Shown: in pieces, positions 22,445 to 34,553 of the stretch
Numbering within the stretch: the first letter of the stretch is position 1
Layout of the letters: each line of letters starts with the position of its first letter
Origin: Paralvinella palmiformis
Taxonomy: Eukaryota > Annelida > Polychaeta > Terebellida > Alvinellidae
DNA length: 64,000 nucleotides
Reading direction: 5' to 3'
NCBI GenBank assembly: GCA_025642065.1
Contig: JAODUP010000456.1
Coordinates: 437,501 to 501,500 of the forward strand
Position numbers and translations under genes: made by a program
The notes under the pieces: generated by a model
Told to the model about the DNA's origin: nothing
Databases searched by the model: none
The model's input: the letters and a program-made list of their open reading frames with translations, nothing else

Positions 22445-24008
22445 TATTAAGTACCTCAACTAGTAGTAGTAGTAGTAGTAGTAGTATTTATTTCCAATTT
22501 CAATATCAAATAACGTATACATAATGCAATTTTATATAATTTTACATATAATTTTACATATAAAGAAATTGGGGGACCAATGTAGCCGAAGCTGTCTTCC
22601 CATTGGCCCCGAACAATCATAGCTAATAATAGTCAGCTCGATAAAACGCCGTTTGTGTATTTGCAAGTCTGGTCGTGTGTGTATTGGAAGTTTGTGGACC
22701 AGGTACCAAGGAATCATATAATTACCTAGACATGTGTACATTGACAACAATAAAGGTTGTTGTATTTTACAGATTCTGAGTAAGTAGCTTAGATGTAACT
22801 TTTCAGAGTTTTCTTAGTTTTTTATCTTGAATTACAAGTGGAAAGGATACTATTCCAATTGTTCCATATAATGGGAAAATTGACTAACGGCAACTTACTG
22901 GATAGTGCAGAGTTACATCGAGGTACATGCATATGACTAGATTGCCTTGTCACGCGATTTTCCTGTACCTCAGAATTTTGACGGAATAGGCCATCGAAGG
23001 ATATAGGAAGTCTCTTGTTAATAAAGTTGTCCATGAACAAACATACGTGGTATTGATACATGTCACTTAATTTTAAGATTTCACAATTTTTGAATAAGGG
23101 ATCGGTATGATTGTTATAACCCGCATTATTAATAATACGAATAGCTCTTTTCTGAAAAGACACAGTTTTCTGAAGGATTGATGAATTGGCGTTCCCCCAA
23201 ATTAGTATACCATATGAGATATATGCTTGTATGAGAGCCAGGTATAAAGTTTTCAGACTATTTTTTGGTAGGAATTTCTTTACTTGTTTTATGCCATATA
23301 AGGCCCGAGAAATCTTATTTTTCACGTAAATCAAATGATATTTCCATGAAAGAGTCTCGTCCAGAAAGACACCAAGAAATTTGGTGGTTTTCTCTTGGAA
23401 TTGAGAACCAATTTGCTCTAAATGAGTACCACCAACTGAAATGTCCAAGATGTTAAAATCCAATTTTTTGTACCACCTTTGAAAACCATATATTTTGTTT
23501 TGTTTTTATTTAGCGAGAGACCATTTGCACAAAACCATTCAAATAAGTTATTCATTTCTACATTTGCCCTTTGATATAAGGTGGAAATATCAGTATCACT
23601 AATGATTAAAGAAGTGTCGTCTGCAAAAGATAATATATGTGCATTTGTGGATTTTGATATATCATTAACATATATTAGGTATAGCAAAGGACCTAGGATA
23701 GATCCTTGTGGTACCCCACAGTTCATGAATTCAATATCTGACTTCGTTTTACCGATTTGAACATATTGTTTCCTATTCACAAGATAACTGGCAAACCATT
23801 TGTTGGCGACTCCCCTAATACCGTAGTAATTTAATTTATTTAATAATGTGTCTGTCTTTATAACATCAAATGCTTTTGAGAGGTCGCAGAAAATAGATAA
23901 GGTAACTTGCTTAGGAGTCGGATTTTTACCTAATGCACATTGATTTAATAAATATATAATTGGGTGAATTGTTGAGTGTTGTTGGTAGAAACATTCATTT
24001 TGTTATTT
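22445..24008 (-). mobile_element. LINE family C, 5'-truncated, nearly intact reverse transcriptase
   Basis: The minus-strand coding sequence runs from about 24003 to 22822. The order is N-E-C-F-Y-Q-Q-H-S-T, F-C-D-L-S-K-A-F-D (motif A), G-V-P-Q-G-S-I-L-G-P-L-L (motif B), F-A-D-D-T-S-L (catalytic motif C), then K-F-L-G-V-F-L-D. A single frameshift near 23460, at a T6 run, separates the frames 23418-23780 and 22822-23463. The tail ends in a TAC trinucleotide run after aaataaatac (complement of 22455-22490). CR1/Jockey-like; clade not fixed. Confidence 0.88.
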
Positions 24009-24097
24009 TTTCTATTGACAGAAGTAAAAGATGGGTTATTAATTGTTGTCGTTCAGATATATGATGAGGAAAGATTTAAATTACTTGAATACTAATT

Positions 24098-24238
24098 GTA
24101 GAATGTATGATATGCATTTCACTGAAACGGAATTCATGAACCAGACAGCTTATCTAGAATGCTATTCCAACTATTTTTGATGTACCAAATCCACCGCATG
24201 CATCCACTGAAATCAAAGAGGAAGGTATTAACAAATAG
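24098..24238 (+). pseudogene. Second THAP-domain piece
   Basis: R-M-Y-D-M-H-F-T-E-T-E-F matches the C-terminal Cys-x2-His block of a THAP finger, with the Cys replaced by Tyr. In the next frame, N-A-I-P-T-I-F-D-V-P-N-P-P matches the conserved end of the domain. With 21871-21928 it suggests one THAP gene, later split by the family-C LINE. The frame at 24515-24724 (V-Y-Y-I-S-G-Y-I) may be more of the same transposase. Confidence 0.5.
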
Positions 24239-25460
24239 GAGACCTATACAGGAGACAGTGCCAGCTGTTATGGTAATTAATATTTATAAATATTAAAGGT
24301 GAAAATTGGTATTATAAAATTAATTAAATAAGAAACAAGGCATCAAACCCATGACATTTTGTCAGCCCATTTCATATCTTAATACAAAAAAGGATTACTT
24401 GAATGTTCAGCTCATTTATTGTGCTTTAATTGGTATACTTCTCTTCATAACTTAAATGCATATCAAATCAAATTCTTTAACCAACTTGAAAAAAGGAAAA
24501 CATGTGTTTAGACATTGTGTGTGCACTTGGTTCAAGTCATTATTTTACAAGGTATTGTTCTGTTTCAGTCCTTGAAGTTCTATGATGATGAGATACCATG
24601 TAAACAGGCCAATCTCTTGGTTACATATATACTGGTGTTATCTGTTACAGTAGTCAATGCATGTGTCTATTACATATCTGGGTATATTCTGTCTAACTTT
24701 AAACAGTTCACTGATCTGGACTAAATGTCATATTTTTGTAGTAGTGGTTGTTTAGAGCTGGAAGCAATTTGGGTTATTCTGTCCATTTGATAACAAATGA
24801 CTGATTGTAACTATAGATGAACCCGTGGCCCAAGAGATTTGATGCTGCTTATTGTATGAAAGTACTAATTTCTCTATCTCTAACTTGTTAACGCAAACAT
24901 AAACATTGTTAATATTCCATGTATATTCATTGTTCTCAGCTGGGCAGGCCTATATTGCATGGTCTATAGTATTGAGGTGTAGACTTTAAATGAACTTATA
25001 TTTTTTAGTTAATATATGATAAACGTAAACGATGAATATATGGTGAATTGTGTTATGGTTGCGTTATAATAGCTGTATATATCATTATATGTCTATATCC
25101 AAATAAATAAATATTTATGAACTATGATAAACTGACATGATGAAAGTATGTTTATATGCATTTACCTCATATATACCTAACTGTTTTCATTTAAAAAACT
25201 ACGCCTTCCATACACAAAACTGTGAAATAACCTAAACCACGTTCAATTATTTTCTGATCAGCTGTCAAGTGATCGCAAGTTGTAGGCTATGAATTAATTA
25301 AGTGACTGGGCTGTGAAATCACTTAATTATTTATTTACAGTTTCAGAGCTTCGTTTCCTTCAATATCATGTGTGCACAATTAAAGTGTTTATTAATAAAA
25401 GAGTATGTGATCATGTAACATATGTACTAGTATTGGCAATTCATTTCAATCGTCGCCCAC
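24239..25460. other. AT-rich interior of the nested element, no confident gene
   Basis: Apart from the frame at 24515-24724, nothing is recognised. Confidence 0.4.
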
Positions 25461-26630
25461 ATGTATACGATCACATGTAGACAACCTGAGAGCTTTTGTT
25501 TATCTGAGAAATACCTCCGGTCGCTGGGGGCACCACTGGTTCAAAATTCAACATGGGGCGGCAAGAGTAACGCCTCTCTACATTTAAGCTCTCTGCTACT
25601 ACACTGGCTGAAATCAGACCAAACCGAAACCACAAGCGTACCTGTGGTTGATGCCATAACCCTTGACGTAGCAGCTATTGTTCAAATGCTCAATCTTGGA
25701 GCGGCAAAGACCGTTGAAGAGTATGTGAACATAGCTTTTGCACCTTACATCTCCACTCAACTGGAAAAGGTGCACAGACTGGTCCTCGTATGGGATGTAT
25801 ATCTAATGGACAGCCTGAAATGTACTACCAGACAGAAGAGGGGCAAGGGCGTCAGGAAAATAGTGGCTCCCTCTACCATCATGCCTAAGACCTGGAAGGA
25901 CTTCCTTCGTGTTGATCAAAGCAAGACTGAGCTCTTTGGTGTTCTGTCACGAGAGGCCATTCGTCTTCCAATAGTTAATGGCAAGAAAATGTATGCAACA
26001 TGTGGAACTGGGGTCCTGTGCTCTCCTGCCCAGTCAGACTTGACCAGCCTCGCCCCATGTTCACACGAGGAGGCGTACACTCGCATGCTTCTACATGTGG
26101 CAGAGGCTGTGCATAAGGGGATGAGGAAGGTGGGCATACGCTCTGTGGATACTGATGTTGTGGTACTGGTCAGGGCTTCTTTCAACAACATCAGTCTTGA
26201 CGAGCTGTCGATTGCTCTAGGTACTGGATCTAGCTTCTGGTACAAAGCTGTTTTCCAACTGGCTGCCGCCACGAACCCAAGACTATGTGTTACTCTACCC
26301 ACCTTCCATGCCTACACAGGGTGCGACACTGTGTCTTCATTGGCTGGCAGAGGAAAGAACACTACCTGTGGGCGATTTGAAAGTGTCCCCAGAGGTGACT
26401 GATGCAGTTGAAGAATTCTTACGCATGCCAAGTGATGTCAGTGATGAGTCAATGTCAATGCTGGAGCGCTTCGTTGTCCTGATATATGACACTGCCAGAG
26501 GCATCGAAATCTTGCCGTGAACTGATCCACTGCAACTGCAAGAAGGGGTCTACCAGCCGCTGCAAGTGCACCAAGGCTGCACTGAAGTGCACTGCATTAG
26601 ATGCATGTTCGGGAGACTGTTAGATGCAAT
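25461..26630 (+). pseudogene. C-terminal part of the element protein: FEN/PIN-like nuclease motifs and Cys-rich tail
   Basis: The open frame 25461-26402 (313 codons) starts in the segment L-V-Q-N-S-T-W-G-G-K-S. It contains V-W-D-V-Y-L-M-D-S-L-K, R-Q-K-R-G-K-G-V-R, C-S-H-E-E-A-Y-T-R, S-V-D-T-D-V-V-V-L and H-A-Y-T-G-C-D-T-V-S-S. A frame change near 26335-26385 is followed by S-P-E-V-T-D-A-V-E-E-F. A further frame encodes a Cys-rich tail (C-N-C-K-K, C-K-C-T-K, C-S-G-D-C) ending near 26626. The acidic blocks plus G-C-D...G-x-G-K resemble FEN/PIN-type nucleases. This is my inference; the E-A-Y-T and G-R-G-K variants may be damage. Confidence 0.6.
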
Positions 26631-26866
26631 CAGACACTTTGACATTTAGTGTCTATATCGATAATGCGTCTGTATTACATGTACCAGTATGTCCTATACA
26701 TGTGACTGAGGTCACTGACCTCACTGTTCTTTAAGTGTATAGCCTTTGTTCAGTGCACATTCAAAATTAAAGTGCAGCAGATAATCATAATATACCTTTC
26801 TAATGATTCCCCAAAACAGACAAACTGTACAAGAATCGTGAAAAATACTTATTTCAATGTAGTTGA

Positions 26867-26927
26867 GGTCATTGACCTCTCAATGTACTCAGAGGTCAAA
26901 TCTAACTTACCCCCCGATCTTAAAATG
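26867..26927 (-). repeat. Right terminal inverted repeat with hairpin
   Basis: Reverse complement of 16233-16293 with 7 substitutions in 61. It contains ttgacctct...agaggtcaa (26872-26898). A related palindrome, tgaggtcactgacctca, lies inside at 26706-26722. Confidence 0.85.
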
Positions 26928-27006
26928 AACCTTATGGTATGTACTAACATTGCTAAATATATCATGCTTTAGTCATAATTTTCTCAATTGTTATGATTAT
27001 CCGCTG

Positions 27007-27569
27007 CATTATATGGAATATCTGAGTATAACATTAATTGCCTTGAGCGAATTCAGAATAGTGCAGCTCGCAGAGTGACAAATACTCGAAAATATGATCA
27101 TATCACCCCAATTCTTCAAAACCTACATTGGCTACCTGTTAGACAACGTATCAATTTCAAGATTGTATTAATAACTTATAAATCTGTTAATGATATGTCA
27201 CCAGAATACCTGTGTGAACTGGTGTCTATTAGAAAGTCATCCCGAAAATTCAGGTCATCCAGTCAGATACTATTGCAGGTGCCTGTGTCTCGGCTCAAGT
27301 CATATGGTGATTATAAATTTAGTGTTACAGCCCCCACTTTGTGGAATAGGTTGCCGGCAGATATTAGAAATGCGTCGTCTCTTGGAAATTTTAAATGCGT
27401 TTTAAAAACACACCTGTACAAGGTTGCTTTCACCGATAAATAATTATTATCTTTAAATCACTTACATAATTTTTTACAGACATATTATTTGGGGTATTAT
27501 TATATTACATATTATTTGTGCAGCGCGTTTGAATGGCTCCTGCTAGTAAGGGCTTCCTTATTATATATA

Positions 27570-27604
<35 letters not shown>
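27007..27604 (+). mobile_element. LINE family B, right piece of the split copy
   Basis: The frame 27075-27443 has L-H-W-L-P-V-R-Q-R-I-N-F-K, S-V-T-A-P-T-L-W-N-R-L-P and a final K-T-H-L-Y-K-V-A-F-T-D-K. This is the C-terminal tail of CR1/L2-like LINE proteins. The 3' end is an (ATT)n run at 27565-27604. The left continuation is at 16153-16232. Confidence 0.88.
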
Positions 27605-27608
<4 letters not shown>

Positions 27609-28360
27609 ATAGTCACTGAGACTGGTAAATGGCCACTGAGATTGACAAATGATTATTGAAACTGGTAAATGGCCACTTAGACTGGTAAATAATCACTGAG
27701 ACTAGTAAATGGCCACTGAGACTGGTACATGTAAATGACCAGTCTGACTGGTAAATGGTTACTGAGACTGGTAAATGGCCACTGAGACTGATAAATTGCC
27801 ACTGAGACTGATAAATGGCCACTGAGACTGATAAATGGCCACTGAGACTGATAAATTGCCACTGAGACTGGTAAATGACCACTGGGATTGGTAAATGGCC
27901 GCTGAGACTGGTAAATGGCCGCTGAGACTTGTAAATGACCAATGAGACTTGTAAATGGCCGCTGAGACTTGTAAATGGCCACTGAGACTTGTAAATGACC
28001 AATGAGACTTGTAAATGGCCACTGAGACTGGTAAATGGCCACTGAGACTGATAAATTGCCACTGATACTGGTAAATGACCACTGGGATTGGTAAATGGCC
28101 GCTGAGACTTGTAAATGACCAATGAGACTTGTAAATGGCCGCTGAGACTTGTAAATGACCAATGAGACTTGTAAATGGCCACTGAGACTTGTAAATGACC
28201 AATGAGACTTGTAAATGGCCGCTGAGACTTGTAAATGACCAATGAGACTTGTAAATGGCCGCTGAGACTTGTAAATGACCAATGAGACTTGTAAATGGCC
28301 ACTGAGACTTGTAAATGACCAATGAGACTTGTAAATGGCCGCTGAGACTGATAAACACAT
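27605..28360. repeat. 20-bp minisatellite, main array
   Basis: About 37 units of actgagactggtaaatggcc. From about 27915 a dimeric pattern (gctgag..., aatgag...) gives a 40-bp period. The complement has no stops in three frames, so three overlapping long frames (27613-28398 and others) arise; these are artefacts. Confidence 0.95.
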
Positions 28361-28970
28361 AAATGGTAAGCATTAGGGAACAAATTATAAGTAGCCATTA
28401 CAACAGTAATGTTTCCAAAGTGACTTCTACATTATATTTATTCGTGTGGGTTTTTAAGATTTATTTTTCTTTAGGATGAATATGAGGTTATATTTTGTTT
28501 AATCTTTTTTGAAACGTAGATTCTTTCAGAGCCTTATCAAGTAAATGATAAGATAATGTTATATATTAATATACTAGTCACGACAACCCAATCGATAGAA
28601 TATAATACTAAAGTAACCTTCTCTGTCAGAATGAAGTGTTTGTTTTTATCTTGATCTTTAGAGTTAACTTACTTATTGACTGCACGACTTCAGTGAAGAT
28701 GAACAAACTGTTTTATCTGTTCTACAATGTTAACATATCCAGAAGAAAGAGGGTAAAGATCTTGCGCGGAACGATCCAGACGAGTTCCACCACCACTCCG
28801 TTAGATAATTATTATCCCATAATGGCGTAACATGTATATATTATGTAACTATTAGAACGTGATATAATCCCATTGTGTTATAATATATATTATATACCTA
28901 GGACAAAGTGATATAACCCCGTAATGGTATCACACACACACACACACACACACATAAACACACACACACA

Positions 28971-29022
<52 letters not shown>

Positions 29023-29629
29023 GCACACATTGCCCTGCCATCCGCCACCCGGAAACAGCCACCAACCGCCAACCTTTGATAAGGACCCAGTTTCCTGCTC
29101 TGATAATGTCCCCAATTATCCCCCCCCGTTATTTATCCACCGTTAATATTTACCCAATACGAATACCACCACACAATGACCGTGAAATGTTTCTAGTAAT
29201 CTGTCAACATCGTGTCACGATAAATCAAATAGACGCATTTTTGTTTGCATGATACAGTGTTTTATGCCTGTATATAAATTATGATGTGGTTAAATAAATA
29301 CTTACTATATATATGGTCTTTCATTATCCCGACAATACACTATATGTATATTGTACATAATTATGTACTGTACCAATTCATCCACCACCTTTGAGAACCA
29401 TGGATAACTCCTGGAATTATGCATTCATTGAGGAATTTGGATAAACTTTATAAAAAACGAACAAAAACACGAAATAATCTGGTAAAGAAATGATAACACA
29501 GGAACATATTAAATATATAACTTATATAATACATTTGACAAAAATCAAACGTAGGCAAAGGAAAATATATTCCAGCATTAAAAATTAAACATTAAGAAAA
29601 CATGGAACACATTGAATTAGATACTTAAT
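28361..29629. other. AT-rich sequence with a (CA)n(TA)n microsatellite
   Basis: (CA)n at 28932-28989 and (TA)n at 28990-29020. No gene recognised. Confidence 0.6.
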
Positions 29630-31110
29630 AGAAATAATGACAAAACACAAATATTAAACACATTTAATATTGATAATAAAATCGAGAACCACTCCGATAA
29701 ATATAGCGAATTCTTCTCTCAGATTGGACCTAAATCTGCTTCTAATATATCACTGTTCAGCAAACAGTTTAAAAACTACATGACACAATGCATAAATTCT
29801 GCACCACTTTATTTTTGTCCTACTGACTTGAAGTAATAATAAATATCATATTTTCTCTAAAATACAAGAAGGGAAATGGACTTAATGGCGTGAATACGAT
29901 ACTATTACGGCATGTAAATAAGCAATGTCATCGAAACATGTGTCGTTTCAAAAAACTTAAAATTGCGAAAGTAATACCAATATATAAATCTAAAGATAAA
30001 CAAAGTTTTACGAATCATAAACCAATCTCCCTTTTAACTAGCATATCTAAAATATAGGAAAGAAATAGCCCATAAGCATCTGTATAGTTTTATGCCAAAT
30101 AACTCTTTGGTGACCATAAATATGTCTTCGATAAAGGTCATTCCACAATAAATAGATATATTAAATTTACATATGATACTCTACACGCATCGGACTCGGG
30201 AAATTAGAATCTTTCTGTGTTCTTGAAACTCTCCAAGACCTTTGACCCAACAAATCATAGCCTTTTATATATAAAATTTACACCATTATGGTAAACGGGG
30301 TGTTGTCTTGGAGTGGTTCAGGATCTATAGATTAGAGAGAAAGCTAAATATTACATGAGCTGTACCTCAACGATCGGTATTGGATCCTCTAATTTGTATT
30401 ATTTACTCAAATCATTTACCAACTTCCTTTCATCATTTATATATTATTTACCGATGATACAACGATTTATGTGTCTGGCAAAGATATTAAAGTATTATAC
30501 AAACTGTCAAATATAGACATTGAATTACCAGCTGAGTGGTTTAAGATAAATTAATTATCCCGAAATTTAGGTAAAACTCATCATGTGCTCTTCTAAAAAA
30601 TAAAGAATCTTAATTCATACATACTAAAACTTGATGGCAATATAATTTATCGTGTTAAATGTGTCAAAGATCTGGTCTATTAATTGATGAAAACCTTGAC
30701 TGGTTTGATCATATAAACAACTGTAAAGCAAAAATATCCAGGTGATAATATGTTCTTAATAAAATCTAGCACACTCTAAATACAAACAATATGAGAATAA
30801 CATAACACACCTTAATATAACCCTACTTAATATATGGTAGTGTGTCATGGGGTTACAAAGTCTCAAGTTGAAGGACATATTTACCTTTCAACTTTCGAAA
30901 CTAATCCATTCATTCCTTGATGTCACATTGCCAGTACTTCTAATGAGCACATACACTGTAAAGAATCCACTCATACGAAACGAGACACTTTTACCAACCA
31001 CATGTACAATTATGGAAGAATAGTATTTTTTATCAAAGACCTTTATTTATCAAGCACCGGAAGAAGAAAAACATGGTACAAATTCCCAGAAACGATGACA
31101 GTTGAGGTTA
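29630..31110 (+). mobile_element. LINE family D, heavily decayed
   Basis: Plus-strand fragments in several frames: F-S-Q-I-G-P-K-S-A near 29718; K-V-I-P-I-Y-K-S-K-D-K-Q-S-F-T-N-H-K (29970-30025) then P-I-S-L-L-T-S-I-S-K-I; G-H-S-T-I-N-R-Y; and L-S-K-T-F-D-P-T-N-H-S-L-L-Y (motif A, catalytic Asp kept, about 30225-30265). The order and spacing fit a non-LTR reverse transcriptase. Many stops; no full domain survives. Confidence 0.75.
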
Positions 31111-31508
31111 AAAAATAGTTTCAATAAATCTCCAAAATTTGTTCTTATAAATATATCTTGAAAAAATACATCTATTTTACTTGGATATTTTATCTTTTAT
31201 TTGACTTATAATAACAACAACATGCATATTTTGACAATGAATTCAGCTGGTCATGTTACTTTTTTGTTATTCTTGATGGTATGCCTGTTTTCAGTTTTAA
31301 CATTTTGTTCAAAATAAATTGTCTGTACCGTCCAACTGTCGTAAGTTATCTCTTTTAACATGATCGATATACCTGTGTTCATCTATGATTTTAAAGAAAC
31401 AAACTCCACCTATAAAGTTAGACATCTTAAAATAATTAATCCTTTAACTTGTAGCAAATATTTGATTTCATTTAATAATAATATTAGTTAGTTTATTTTC
31501 AGCATTGA

Positions 31509-31592
<84 letters not shown>

Positions 31593-31859
31593 TTTCATAT
31601 AAACAAAGTGAAAATTATATTCCGTTTCCTTTATTAATTTGGCTACCTGTTTTGATCTTTAAAATAAAACTAATGAAAGAATATCATGTTTATTCCAAGG
31701 TCATTCATTCCAATTTCACATTAGGAAACATAAAATGTGTGGTCATCTGAGGTAATGAGTGTGTCACAGACGTTGGCATCTGGAGCGCCGTATGCTAAAA
31801 ACAACGTCAAAGAAGTCAGCTGTCAATTACTTGTCCATGTTGTCATAGTTACTGATCAT
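31111..31859. other. AT-rich sequence including a 76-bp (TA)n run
   Basis: (TA)n at 31515-31590. No gene recognised. Confidence 0.7.
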
Positions 31860-32410
31860 AAAATACTTTGATAATTAACATGGACTGTGAGCCAGATATG
31901 TGGTTGGTATCTAAATATTGTCATGGACTATGACTGCCGAGTGTCTGATAATTATCATGGACTGTGAACTAAATGTCTACCAAGTGAGATAATTGAGTGT
32001 GAATCAGATGTATGTTGGATGTCTAACAGTGGTCATGCACTGTGAACTAGATACGTGCCAGTAGTCGGTCAGTTATCGTGGATTGTGAGCCAGATGGGTG
32101 GGCAAGTTATCATGGACTTTGATCCCGATGTCTCCAGGATGTCTGGCAGTTATCATGGACTGTGATCCTGATTTCTCCAGGATGTCTGACAGTTGTCATA
32201 GACTGTGATCCAGATATATCCAGGATATCTGGTAGTTATCATGGACTTTGATCCCGATGTCTCCAGGATGTCTGACAGTTATCATGGACTGTGAGCCAGA
32301 TGTCTCCAGGATGTTTGACAGTTATCATTGACTGTGATCCAGATATCTCTAGGATGTCTGGTAGTTATCACGGACTGTGATCCCGATGTCTCCAGGATGT
32401 CTGGTAGTAG
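31860..32410. repeat. 43-bp minisatellite
   Basis: About 12 imperfect units; the core is agttatcatggactgtgatc then gatgtctccaggatgtctg. The left half is more diverged. Confidence 0.88.
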
Positions 32411-32496
32411 TATATTTTTGATTGGTAACAAACATTTGTGATAATTGATCGTTGTTAAATTGCGTCTATACAATCTTTTTTTAAACTTAGAAATAT

Positions 32497-32498
32497 CA

Positions 32499-32554
<56 letters not shown>
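32497..32554. repeat. (TA)n microsatellite
   Basis: About 28 TA dinucleotides. Confidence 0.95.
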
Positions 32555-32560
<6 letters not shown>

Positions 32561-32751
32561 CGTATCAATATCGTTCGATTTCGTAACAAAAATTTAAATA
32601 ACAAAACAAAGAACCTCTTATTAAGACTCTAGACATGTGTATATTTAGAACGATTTTAAGTAATCCTTTAATCCCGACATGTACCCAGAAATTGTAGCAC
32701 TATCCAGAACAGAACGAGTTATAAACGATAATGTATGTTTTTCGAGAGATG

Positions 32752-33704
32752 TTAGCAAGATAAACCGTACTGATAGTAATATTCTGGCATCAACAATAAA
32801 TGGTGTTACAGGTGAAAATAATATAACTAAGGTGTGGTATGACCACTATTACAAGTTGTTGAACTCAAATGGAAATACTTCCAATCAACCCTATGTTGAA
32901 TGTATCATGAATGATATTATACACTCACAATCATTATTCTCATGGTTCTCTGCATTAGATATGAAACATGCAATTAATAAACTTAAAATGGGTAGAAGTG
33001 CAGGTACTGACTCAATGCAAGGTGAACACTTCAAGTATGCACACTCTAAGGTTACTGGTTTGTTATCAATGTTGTTTAATGCCATGTTTCTACACAACTA
33101 TCTGCCTTGTATGCTTATGGAGACTATTATTTGTACCTACTCTCCGCCTTAATGATGTACCTCTGACTTTCGTGACAAATAACAAATATTTAGGTGTAAT
33201 TATACATGACAAACATCGGGATGATTATGATATCATGAGATATATTTAATCACTTTACTCAAGAGGGAATATGGTTATGAGTCGCTTCAAAAACATGTCC
33301 CTCCAGTATTAAAGTAAAATTATTTAGATCATTCAATTGCAATGCCTATGGCTGTAGTTTGTGGTTAACGTATAAACAGTATACATATAAGTGTATTGTA
33401 GTGGCCTTTAATAATATATACAGAAAATAAGTTGGTATTTTAAGGGTGGAGAGTATATCTGCAATTTTTGTCAATAATAAAATTGATTCATTTGGGTACG
33501 TGCTGGTTCACAAACACGTTTATAGTTTTAAAACACGTTTAGGTGCTAATAACAATTTGGTGATACAATGTATTGTTTCTAGTTTGTTTTATTATCATTC
33601 TAGCTCTTGTACTAGATGGACTTAAATACTTAATTTGTTTATATACTTCACTGTATAATAATTCATATGTATATGGACTTTTATATTCTGAAATAAATTG
33701 ATTG

Positions 33705-33706
<2 letters not shown>
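32752..33706 (+). mobile_element. LINE family A, copy 2, with internal deletion
   Basis: 32752-33120 matches copy 1 from about 10023, then jumps to sequence equal to copy 1 at about 10980. About 0.6 kb of the reverse transcriptase, including motif A and Y-A-D-D, is therefore missing. The pre-RT block reads G-R-S-A-G-T-D-S-M-Q-G-E-H-F-K-Y-A without the stop seen in copy 1. The 3' end (ctgaaataaattgattga) runs into a TA repeat. Confidence 0.88.

Positions 33707-33758
<52 letters not shown>
33707..33758. repeat. (TA)n microsatellite at the LINE 3' end
   Basis: Interrupted TA run directly after the LINE tail. Confidence 0.9.
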
Positions 33759-33760
<2 letters not shown>

Positions 33761-34496
33761 TTGATTTATGATATATAATGAGAACAAAATTAAAAATAAT
33801 TTCGTTTTAAAATAGGTTTAAACTTATAGCACGCATATGTTTGTCAAGATGTTTCTTAATATTTTTGTATAAATGTTTTGTTCGGGGATGTTATTTTTAT
33901 AAATTATTATGACGCGTAATAAAACGTGAAGATTTCCGGAATGGAGTAATTAAGAAAAGGATTTCGATAATTTATCGTTCATTTCATCATAGATAAATAA
34001 TGCAATACTTAACTTATATAAATCTAGATTTTTTAATGTTATTAAATTTAAGCTAGAGATCAGTATACGATCTGTATGGTTTGCTATTAATTAAGCACAC
34101 TTTTATTGAGGTGTTTTGTTGTATAAGTATTTGATCTATTTCTGGTATTTCTCAAAGCTAAGCTATAACACGTTATGTGATTATTGATTAAGACATGATA
34201 AACGGATTCTACTTTAATTAGAGTGAAAAGAGCGGTTCGCCAATTCAGTTATAGTCAATTGATCGACTTATCAAACAATTAAGTTGATGTTTGGGGCATC
34301 TTGTTTTATTATAGTTTTATTAGGAGAAAGGAGAAAATGTTTGGTTTTAATTACGTTTAATGTTAATTTATCTACGTAGAATCATTCACATAATTTTATT
34401 AATTCTACATTTATTTGATTAATGGAGGTATTTATGTTGAAATTTGACGAATGAACAACGGTATCATTAATGGTATCAATAGTGGATCGCTTAGAA
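33759..34496. other. AT-rich sequence, no gene seen
   Basis: Nothing recognised. Confidence 0.5.
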
Positions 34497-34497
34497 A

Positions 34498-34553
<56 letters not shown>

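Larger units (their letters stand above)
16233..26927 (+). mobile_element. ~10.7-kb DNA element with 61-bp terminal inverted repeats (contains nested insertions)
   Basis: The left end (16233-16293) and the reverse complement of the right end (26867-26927) match at 54 of 61 positions, with no gaps. Each end holds a hairpin made of ttgacctct and agaggtcaa. The element interrupts a family-B LINE (16153-16232 / 27007-27604). Inside is one broken plus-strand coding sequence in co-linear order: 16677-19500, 21405-21728, 25461-26630. It is interrupted by a hAT transposon (19524-21404), THAP remnants and a family-C LINE. The right limit is uncertain by about 80 bp because the LINE resumes only at 27007 and no clean target duplication is seen. 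Superfamily not assigned. Confidence 0.75.

Noticed and set aside
16233..26927. Assigning the 10.7-kb element to a named superfamily
   Set aside because: No target duplication could be read and the nuclease assignment is only motif-based.
27613..28398. Three overlapping long minus-strand reading frames (up to 261 codons)
   Set aside because: They are translations of the 20-bp minisatellite in three frames and have no non-repeat domain.
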